Origin: Knoellia locipacati
GTDB taxonomy: Bacteria > Actinomycetota > Actinomycetes > Actinomycetales > Dermatophilaceae
Assembly: GCF_007992835.1 (NCBI RefSeq)
Contig: NZ_BKBA01000006.1
Span: forward strand, 1-64,000
Length of the DNA stretch: 64,000 nt
Direction: 5' to 3'
The position numbers were made by a program, and so were the translations under genes. How positions within the stretch are numbered: position 1 is the stretch's first letter; the number at the start of each line of letters is the position of its first letter. This document shows positions 51,526-57,736 of the stretch, piece after piece. The notes under the pieces were generated by a model, which worked only from the letters and a program-made list of their open reading frames with translations, was not told the origin of the DNA and made no database searches.

Positions 51526-52059
51526 CTACAGGCGGTCCAAAGCCTTGAGGTAGCGCTGCGTCATGAAGCTCTGAGCGGCTCGGCTGATCGGGCCGCCGAG
51601 TTTGGCCAGAGGGGAGGAAGGCCTGGAATACGCGGTGATAGTGAACAAGATGCGACCGTCTTCGATCTCTTCGAGTAGGAACCGTTCTTCGCCGGCCTCT
51701 GGGTGACCATGGAGAGTGCCGTAGGCGAAGCCTCGGCGCCTCTCCTCGTCGATGACATCGACCACGCGACAGGGGATCCTCAGCGAGATGGCCCCCAGTC
51801 CCCACCGCATCAGCACGACGGTGTCTTGATGCAAAGGGACGTCCGAGGCCTCCACCTGTAGCCCAGCCCTCGAATGCATCCGCCATGAGAAGAGATCTCG
51901 CCCAGCGGCGTTGAAGTCGCGACGCGCCAGGTTGACGGAGCGATTCAGGTACTCGTATCCCGGCGGTGCGTCGGCCTCGGGACCCTCGCGGGGGGTGTAC
52001 GACAACGGGGCCGCGCGTAGTTCGGAAGCGCGCTGTTCATCGAGGACGCGCACTGTCAT
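51526..52059 (-). CDS. UPF0548 (DUF1990) family protein
   Basis: 177 residues from ATG 52059. Family landmarks: DLFSWRMHSRAGLQVEA, the VVLMRWGLGAISLRIPCRVV block, RRGFAYGTLHGHPEAGEERF and a FTITAYSRPSSPLAKLGGP end. Function unknown; widespread in actinobacteria and not typical ICE cargo. It was probably carried in. Convergent with the preceding gene. Confidence 0.85.
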   Translation of the reverse strand: MTVRVLDEQRASELRAAPLSYTPREGPEADAPPGYEYLNRSVNLARRDFNAAGRDLFSWRMHSRAGLQVEASDVPLHQDTVVLMRWGLGAISLRIPCRVVDVIDEERRRGFAYGTLHGHPEAGEERFLLEEIEDGRILFTITAYSRPSSPLAKLGGPISRAAQSFMTQRYLKALDRL

Positions 52060-52146
52060 GCCCCCATCATTGCCCGACCGCGGTGCACACACCATCCCCG
52101 GCATGTCCGGAAGCCTTCCTTCCAGCGGTCTGCGAGCATCGCCACC

Positions 52147-52683
52147 GTGGTGACCACTTGGCGCAACCGGGCGAACATGCTCAGCGGATGCCTGCTGGGA
52201 TACGGGCTGTTCCTGTTCCTGTCCTATCTGGATCTACTGCACGCGTATACCTCGCCACAGTCCAGCGATGATGCCGGTCTAGATGGAGAGCTGGTGGCAA
52301 TCCACTTGTTATTTGCGGGGTTGAGCGTGGGTGGTTTCGCGCTGTGGGCAGTGCCGCATGTGCGCACGGGCCCTGGGGTGGTGCAGGTCATCAACCCCTT
52401 GACGAGGTGGGTACTGCCACCGGAGTGTCTCGAGACTTTGCGTGAGGGAATCATGTTTCCTCGGCTGAAGTTCGGAGACCGCGTCGTTCGTCTTTGGGGT
52501 CTAGAGCGCAGCGTGGCTGACCATCTGCGAGGACACATTGTCGTGCCCGTCGTAGAGCCCCCTCACAACAATGCCCCAGCCGTTGAGTACGGCGTCAAAC
52601 GATCCCTGCGTCCTGGCCTCATCTTGCTGGCGTGCCTTTGGATTGCGATCACGTTGGCCGGGCTGCTCGGCGCGACGGGCTGA
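52147..52683 (+). CDS. Membrane protein, unknown
   Basis: 178 residues from GTG 52147. Two N-terminal helices (about 12-30 and 48-68), a soluble middle of about 85 residues that may be a PH-like domain (RWVLPPECLETLREGIMFPR), and a C-terminal helix (GLILLACLWIAITLAGLLG). No family assigned. It ends where the flank of the IS110 element begins. Confidence 0.55.
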   Translation: MVTTWRNRANMLSGCLLGYGLFLFLSYLDLLHAYTSPQSSDDAGLDGELVAIHLLFAGLSVGGFALWAVPHVRTGPGVVQVINPLTRWVLPPECLETLREGIMFPRLKFGDRVVRLWGLERSVADHLRGHIVVPVVEPPHNNAPAVEYGVKRSLRPGLILLACLWIAITLAGLLGATG

Positions 52684-52779
52684 CGTACTCCCTTCATCAT
52701 CGAAAGCGGCCGATTGGTTCCTGCGGCTGGCGCTAGGGGACTGCCGAACTCGGGCGGTCGCACCCCATCAGCGGCATAG

Positions 52780-52871
52780 GAAGACGTTGAGCGTCTTCGG
52801 TCTGGCGTGGCGAACGTCCTCCTGATGCGCTTGTCGGGCTTGGTGTCCCAAAGAGCAGAAGGAGGACGTTC
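52780..52871 (+). ncRNA. Candidate bridge RNA / leader structure of the IS110 element
   Basis: Two stems precede the transposase. GAAGACG (52780-52786) pairs with CGTCTTC (52792-52798). GAACGTCCTCCT (52812-52823) pairs with AGGAGGACGTTC (52860-52871), a perfect 12-base stem around 36 bases. IS110 elements encode a structured bridge RNA in a non-coding end, with loops that pair with donor and target DNA. The second stem also buries the GGAGG ribosome-binding site right before ATG 52872, so it could also restrain translation. Confidence 0.45.
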
Positions 52872-54221
52872 ATGAGCAACGGTAGTAGTGGTGTCTCTCG
52901 AGGAGACCGGAACCGGAACGCGAGGTTGACTCGGCTGCGGGCGGCGGTGCCGGTGGGCCATGCGATCGTCGGGATCGACCTGGCTGACCGCAAGCAGATG
53001 GTCGTGGTCACCGATCACGACTCGAAGGTGCTGGCGCGGCGCACGTTTCGGGTCAAGGCGTGGGACCTCGGGGCCGCCCTGGACTGGGCCGCCGAGCGGG
53101 CCGCGAAGGCCGGGTTCGAGGGGGCGACGGTGGCGTGCGAGCCGACCGGTCACCGGTGGCAGGTCCTGGGCCAGCTCGCCGCGGACCGCGGTATGCCGTT
53201 CGTGTGCGTGCAGCCCGCCGCGTCCGCGTATGCCCGACGCAGTGAGGACCTGACCTTGGACAAGACCGACGATAAGGACGCGGTCCTCATCGCCCGCCTG
53301 ACCGCGCAGCTGATCTGCTATCTGCCCGAGCCACTCGATGAGACCTGGGCCCGGCTGCGCCACCTTGGAGCCCGCCGCGAGCAGCTGATCGAGGAACACG
53401 TGGCGTGCGTGCAGCAGGTCCGTGACCTCCTTGAGTGCGTGTGGCCGGCCGTCCTTGACGCGGCGAAGCAGCCGTTCAAGTCGACCACGTGGGTCGCCGC
53501 ATTGACCGTCGTCGTTGGCCGCGACGGCGGGGACCTGTCCCGTACCCGACGCCTGGGGCCGGCCCGGTTCGAGGCCGCGGTGCGCCGCGAGGTCGCCCGC
53601 CGCGGCAAGGCCCGCCCCTGCCTGCGCATCGTGCACCGCCTGTTCATCGCGCTCACCGACCCCGCGGGGGTCAGCACCCAGCGAGTAGCGATCTTCGAAC
53701 GCATCGCGTGGGTCCTGCAGGACTGGGACCACGCCCGTTCGCGCCTGGTCGACGTCGAGGCACGGATGGTCACCGTCTTGGACCTGCTCGGCCTCACCGT
53801 CCTCGCCACCTCGATCGATGGGCTGTCCCCGGTCGGGGCCGCCGCGATCCTCGCCGAGACCGGCGACCTGACCCGGTTCACCTCCGCCCGCGCCGTGGTC
53901 AAGCACGCCGGCCTGGCACCCAGAGAACGCAAGTCCGGTGCCTTCACCGGACGTGCCCGCTTGTCCGGCGCCGGACGGCCACGGCTGCGCGTCGCCGCGT
54001 GGCGGGCAGTGTGGGGATGCCTGCAGACCAACCGCGTGTACGCCGCCCGCTACCGACACCTCACCACCCGCGAAAGCAACCGGCTCACCCCCACCCAGGC
54101 CCAGACCGCCGTCGCCGGCGCCATCCTGCGCCAGCTCCACTACGTCATCACCCACCAGCAAGCGTGGGACCCCGCGGTCGCCGCGCACGGCACCCGTCAA
54201 CTGGAGGTCGCTGCCGCATAG
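52872..54221 (+). CDS. IS110-family transposase
   Basis: 449 residues, longer than the usual 330-400. The N-terminal RuvC-like DEDD domain has D36 (VGIDLADRK), E90 (ACEPTGH), and D133/D136 (KTDDKDA). The C-terminal Transposase_20 domain has GLSPVGAAAILAETGD and LAPRERKSGAFTGRARLSGA with the candidate nucleophile Ser. The enzyme recombines donor and target guided by a bridge RNA. The frame is intact, so the copy may be active. High GC and a GTATGCCG word match the host rather than the surrounding cargo. Confidence 0.95.
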   Translation: MSNGSSGVSRGDRNRNARLTRLRAAVPVGHAIVGIDLADRKQMVVVTDHDSKVLARRTFRVKAWDLGAALDWAAERAAKAGFEGATVACEPTGHRWQVLGQLAADRGMPFVCVQPAASAYARRSEDLTLDKTDDKDAVLIARLTAQLICYLPEPLDETWARLRHLGARREQLIEEHVACVQQVRDLLECVWPAVLDAAKQPFKSTTWVAALTVVVGRDGGDLSRTRRLGPARFEAAVRREVARRGKARPCLRIVHRLFIALTDPAGVSTQRVAIFERIAWVLQDWDHARSRLVDVEARMVTVLDLLGLTVLATSIDGLSPVGAAAILAETGDLTRFTSARAVVKHAGLAPRERKSGAFTGRARLSGAGRPRLRVAAWRAVWGCLQTNRVYAARYRHLTTRESNRLTPTQAQTAVAGAILRQLHYVITHQQAWDPAVAAHGTRQLEVAAA

Positions 54222-54650
54222 ACCGATTCGAGACATTCAGCACCTCAGACTGACGCGTCCCAAAGGCTGGGGCGGGGCGAGCCTTCCGCGGCATCGAGAA
54301 CCACGACCGGTATCTCGTCGCTCATCACAGGCCGCCCCGTCCCGTCGTCGACACAACCCGATCACACGCTGCCGAGCCCACCTCGATTAGCTATGCAGGG
54401 ACGACGACGGAGACACCGGGCACCCGCCCACCCTTGACGCTAAACACCTCACGCTGATGAGCGGGCTTTGTGTAAGCCGGTGGCGCGGCGCTGCTCGGCT
54501 GAGGAAAGTGGTGAGTGTTCGGGGCTGGTTCAGTCCGGCACGCTTCGGATGTAGGCACACCGCGCGAACTCAGACTCGTGCACGGGCTCCACTGTCTGCG
54601 CGCGGACCCACGCTCCCGCGGGCGACTTGGAGAGTCAAAGGCGAACTGAA
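54222..54650. other. Non-coding stretch right of the IS110 transposase
   Basis: 429 bases. It should hold the right end of the insertion sequence. No open frame with a credible start, no tRNA and no terminator-grade hairpin was found. TTGACG at 54434 is a loose -35-like word only. Confidence 0.4.
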
Positions 54651-55202
54651 CTAGTACCCCACCATTTTCGCGACGAGTGCTACGAGGAACAACACCAGGG
54701 ATACGAACGTGTCACGGAAACTCACGTAGACCAGATTCTGAAGACGGACTCCGACGTGCTCATTCGCAACGACGACAGCGACCATCTCCTCCGCAGCGGA
54801 ACCGTCACGAACACTCGAGTGGCCGAGCACCTGCCGCTCCATCGGAGCTTGGACAAGACATGCCGCCACCGCGGCTGAGACCAAATACACGATAGAAGCG
54901 AAGAGCAAGCAGCGCGCGACAAGGCGGCTGTCTGTCTGCGTAGCGATCCCCGCCCCCACGATCGCGTCGGCAGCCAGGAGGGCAGCCGCTTTCGTTGCGA
55001 GCCCGTTGAGTCGGTCATTCTCGAACTGCCACAAGGCAATGGCCGCATTAATGTCGCTGTCGGCTGGCTGACTTCGTGGATCCCCAGCCGAAATGCCACT
55101 GGTCGACACACCATTCTTGGGTAATCCCTTATTGAGCAGCAGCGCGTGCCCGATTTGGGGTACGAGACGAAGCCGCAGGATCCATCGAGCGGTTCTGCCC
55201 AT
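54651..55202 (-). CDS. Membrane protein of the graspetide locus, unknown
   Basis: 183 residues from ATG 55202 (87 bases after the maturase stop). A helical segment FENDRLNGLATKAAALLAAD leads into the first membrane helix. A second (CLLFASIVYLVSAAVAACLV) and a C-terminal third (FVSLVLFLVALVAKMVGY) follow. The layout recalls small three-helix effector or SLATT-like proteins of defence systems, but could equally be an immunity or export protein for the peptide. Same strand and likely same operon as the RiPP genes. Confidence 0.55.
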   Translation of the reverse strand: MGRTARWILRLRLVPQIGHALLLNKGLPKNGVSTSGISAGDPRSQPADSDINAAIALWQFENDRLNGLATKAAALLAADAIVGAGIATQTDSRLVARCLLFASIVYLVSAAVAACLVQAPMERQVLGHSSVRDGSAAEEMVAVVVANEHVGVRLQNLVYVSFRDTFVSLVLFLVALVAKMVGY

Positions 55203-55288
55203 CGAACGGACGAACACGAGCGAGTACCGTCTCCACCTGCTGTTCCTCGCTTGGGGTGATGGCCGGCGAGGGCGCCGCAGTGGCTTTC

Positions 55289-56212
55289 TCACGAAGAGTC
55301 CCCGATGAGCCAATTCGCGATGGCATCGGCTACTCCGAGCTTCAAAGGCCGATCGGCAAAAGCGAACTCCCCAGCTTGGTTGCACTCAAGGAACCACCAG
55401 GTGCGGTCGTCGATTGCGAAGTCGAACGCACCGTAGGCGAGACCGAACGCGTTTATGTAGGCGCGGCATCCCTCGATGATGGGAGCCGGTGGGGTGCAGG
55501 GACTCCACCGGGCGTCCTTGGAGCCGAGGCGCCAGTCGGGACCATCCACTTGCGTACTTGCTGCAGCTGCGAACTCACCGACGATGAAGATGCGAACGTC
55601 CGTTCGGGGGTGGATCGACTGCTGAACGACGACGGGCTGCGAAGCCCAGTCCGCATCGCCCAAGGCGAGGGCATCGTTGAGCGGCGTCGTAAACATGAAC
55701 GCCGAGTTGGAGAACGGAAAGTAAGCCGATGCGACGGCTTTCACGATGCAGCTCCCCACTTCAGATTGGAGTAGTAGAGCGTCGGCACGGTTGTTCGTTA
55801 CCAACGTGCGCGGAACGGCAAGCCCAACTCGGCTCGCCACACGCAACTGGGCGAGCTTATTCTCGGCGCGACGTGAGGGCCAAAGCGGGTTCATCCAACG
55901 GGTTGGTTCATATTCGGCCAGGTCTGCTAGCCATGTCCGCCACTGCTCACGGGCGACGAGAAAGTCGTCTACCAAAGGGACCGACTGGGTGACAGTCGGT
56001 TCTGGAAGGAACTGTCGAAGCCAGACAGAACGGTAGTCAGCTGTGACAGGGCAGGCGTCCGGGCGCCACTGGATGTTCGGGCGGCCTTCGGTGTTCCACC
56101 GCTCGACCGCGACCCCGCGCTCGTTGATGCAGTTGATGACCGTGTCTGCGGCGAAATCGCGTTCGTTCGTGAGAATCAAGATGGGGCTTGCGAGCCCGTT
56201 GGCGTTGCTCAC
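55289..56212 (-). CDS. ATP-grasp ribosomal-peptide maturase (graspetide ligase)
   Basis: 307 residues, GTG start. It fits the MvdD/TgmB-like ATP-grasp group. It has an N-terminal preATP domain (PILILTNERDFAADTVINCI), RRAENKLAQLRVASRVGLAV followed by PRTLVTNN, a lysine-bearing CIVKAVASAYF, VVQQSIHPRTDVRIFIVGEF, and DFAIDDRTWWFLECNQAGEF with Mg-binding acids and Asn. Such enzymes join Ser/Thr or Lys side chains to Asp/Glu side chains of a precursor peptide, making macrocyclic esters or amides. The start overlaps the precursor stop as GTGA. Confidence 0.85.
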   Translation of the reverse strand: MSNANGLASPILILTNERDFAADTVINCINERGVAVERWNTEGRPNIQWRPDACPVTADYRSVWLRQFLPEPTVTQSVPLVDDFLVAREQWRTWLADLAEYEPTRWMNPLWPSRRAENKLAQLRVASRVGLAVPRTLVTNNRADALLLQSEVGSCIVKAVASAYFPFSNSAFMFTTPLNDALALGDADWASQPVVVQQSIHPRTDVRIFIVGEFAAAASTQVDGPDWRLGSKDARWSPCTPPAPIIEGCRAYINAFGLAYGAFDFAIDDRTWWFLECNQAGEFAFADRPLKLGVADAIANWLIGDSS

Positions 56213-56400
56213 TGACCTTTCTGATCCTCACCTGTCTCGAGATCGCACTTCTTCGTCTGGCTCACGCGCGTGGACTCGTAGCTCGGCATCCACGTGCCCG
56301 AGTCTGGGTCTTGGACGAACGTGATCTTCTGCTCGACGTCGTACCGAACAGGGACCGGGTCCGTCGCAGTACGGCTTGAAGACAATTTGCGGAGCAGCAT
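56209..56400 (-). CDS. Graspetide precursor peptide (putative ATP-grasp target RiPP)
   Basis: 63 residues from ATG 56400, with a purine-rich AAAGGGAAG upstream. The middle PVPVRYDVEQKITFVQDPDS and a Gly-Thr-Trp-Met-Pro turn resemble the leader of the GRASP-target family (Y-D-x-x-x-Q...D...G pattern). The C-terminal third is loaded with donors and acceptors: Ser, Thr and two Lys, then Cys-Asp-Leu-Glu-Thr-Gly-Glu-Asp. Such a spacing of hydroxyl or amine and carboxyl side chains is what the maturase cross-links. Small size, overlap and order all support the pair. Confidence 0.7.
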   Translation of the reverse strand: MLLRKLSSSRTATDPVPVRYDVEQKITFVQDPDSGTWMPSYESTRVSQTKKCDLETGEDQKGQ

Positions 56401-57073
56401 CTGGCTTCCCTTTCGCGGTTCTTGGACCAATCTATATGGGTGAGTTAGCTGAACCGATTGCGCCGCGGCCGAAGCCATGGAGCGACTCGCGCCGGCGCGG
56501 GCTACTAAACATGCAGTCCTAACCGTGACCGGCGGGAGCGGGGCCGTTACGTGCTCAGCCCGGTCGGGGCGGATAGCACCGGTGACGACTACTGCACGTC
56601 CCATGGGTCCAACTGGTGGGCAGCGGAGTCGTCCCGCACATCGGCAGATCCGGACTAGTTTGCCCGGGTGCGGTTCGGGAAGTGCTCAGGCGGCTGCGCA
56701 CGCTTTTGCACTGACCCAAACCGAGCGGTCGCGGTGGTGCCCGGCTGCGATGCCGATACGGAACCCAGCCCCACGGGTCTGAGAACTTGAGTTCCAGGAA
56801 CCGGCGCGGCAGGGGCTTACGGAAACCAGCCACGCGCGTTCACCCCCGTCCTCGTCCTCGGCGTCTGAGGGGCGAGCCCCTGCGAGTCGAAGCCCGGACG
56901 CGAACGCGAACGGCATTCCACTGCCGGCCACGCCCAGCACAGCGGCCGGCGACGCGAGCCGCGCCAGGTTCCTTCAAGAGTTGGTAAAGGATCCGGTTCC
57001 AACTGGATGCACTGCATGACCCGCTGCGCAATGGCTGTGGAGGAACACGCCTCCACGGATGCAAGGGGACACC
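56401..57073. other. Non-coding region between RiPP locus and transfer operon
   Basis: 673 bases without a supportable gene; frames here have no ribosome-binding site and unlikely composition. It should hold the divergent promoters of both operons. Small inverted repeats are AGGGGC/GCCCCT (56868-56881), AGTTGG/CCAACT (56979-57004) and GTGGAGG/CCTCCAC (57037-57056). The last lies 17 bases before the first transfer gene. An origin of transfer could be here, but I see no known nic sequence. Confidence 0.4.
57037..57056. promoter_or_regulatory. Inverted repeat just upstream of the transfer operon
   Basis: GTGGAGG (57037-57043) and CCTCCAC (57050-57056) flank six bases. Position suggests an operator or a leader hairpin controlling the conjugation genes. 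Confidence 0.35.
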
Positions 57074-57331
57074 ATGCACACCATCGTCAGCACGCTCGTC
57101 GCCGCGCCCGGTGACACCACCAACCTGCAGGACTGGATCAAGAGCAACATCATCCCGCTGCTGCTCCTCCTTATCGCGGTCATGCTCTTCGTTGTCGCCC
57201 AGCGCGGTGACAACGCCAAGGCCATGCGCGTCGTCGGCGGGGTCGTCATCGCCCTTGCCGTTCTCGGACTCGCGACCAGCGGCCAGGCCGGCGCGGTCGG
57301 CACGTGGCTCGCAAGCCTCGTGACGGGTTGA
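57074..57331 (+). CDS. Small two-helix membrane protein, VirB2/TrbC pilin-like
   Basis: 85 residues from ATG 57074, chosen over 57059 because AAGGGGA lies seven bases upstream. A polar N-terminus is followed by two helices (about 25-43 and 52-72) joined by a short charged loop AQRGDNAKAM. Size, topology and being first in a secretion operon fit a VirB2-like subunit. Without a fold comparison it remains a topology-based call. Confidence 0.6.
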   Translation: MHTIVSTLVAAPGDTTNLQDWIKSNIIPLLLLLIAVMLFVVAQRGDNAKAMRVVGGVVIALAVLGLATSGQAGAVGTWLASLVTG

Positions 57332-57334
57332 GCC

Positions 57335-57736
57335 ATGCGACTGCCCGTCGACGACGAGATCTACAACGTCAACGCAGTCTGGCTTGGCCCGCCGGGGCGC
57401 ACCCTGCCGTTTCGTGCGCGCTACGTCGCCTATGCCGTGGGGGCTGTGGTTTTCGTTCTCCTGCAGGGCATTGAGCGCCGTCTCGGCATTGGGCTTGGGT
57501 TCTTCGTTCTGGCCTACAGCCTCCTTGCCACCGCGGCGATCACCCGGGGCGTCCTCATGCTCGTTGATCACGACCGTCCCGTCTCCTCCGCCCTACGGAC
57601 GCTGACCAACGAGATCAGCGCACCTCGGCGCGACCGACGCGTCCGGTGTGCCACATTCCGCCCGGCTCGGGTTCGAGCTGTCCCCTCTCGCCCGAGCCGG
57701 GTTCCCCGGCATGGCCGGACGGGGAGTTCAGCATGA
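57335..57736 (+). CDS. VirB3/PrgI-like membrane protein
   Basis: 133 residues. Two close hydrophobic helices (about 30-48 and 52-75, with GIERRLGIGLGF between) follow a short PVDDEIYNVNAVWLG start, as in PrgI/TcpE-type proteins that sit before the VirB4 ATPase gene. A basic Arg/Pro tail closes it. The stop overlaps the ATPase ATG (ATGA at 57733). Confidence 0.65.
   Translation: MRLPVDDEIYNVNAVWLGPPGRTLPFRARYVAYAVGAVVFVLLQGIERRLGIGLGFFVLAYSLLATAAITRGVLMLVDHDRPVSSALRTLTNEISAPRRDRRVRCATFRPARVRAVPSRPSRVPRHGRTGSSA

Larger units (their letters stand above)
52684..54270 (+). mobile_element. IS110-family insertion sequence (ends approximate)
   Basis: The transposase gene is flanked by about 190 bases of non-coding DNA on its left and an undefined stretch on its right. 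IS110 elements lack terminal inverted repeats and target duplications, so ends cannot be fixed here. A 9-base word GTCCCAAAG occurs both in the left flank (52845-52853) and just after the gene (54257-54265), hinting that the right end is near 54265. Confidence 0.6.

Noticed and set aside
55203-55385. N-terminal extension of the membrane protein up to 55385
   Set aside because: It would overlap the maturase coding sequence by nearly 100 bases and is Arg-rich without pattern; ATG 55202 precedes the structured part.
56401-56604. Longer precursor peptide starting at 56604
   Set aside because: The extra 68 residues are low complexity, whereas ATG 56400 has a purine-rich ribosome-binding site and gives a normal RiPP precursor size.
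57646-57732. Upstream start for the VirB4 ATPase
   Set aside because: It would overlap the preceding gene by 90 bases with a Ser/Pro/Gly-rich extension, while ATG 57733 gives the ATGA overlap seen through the operon.
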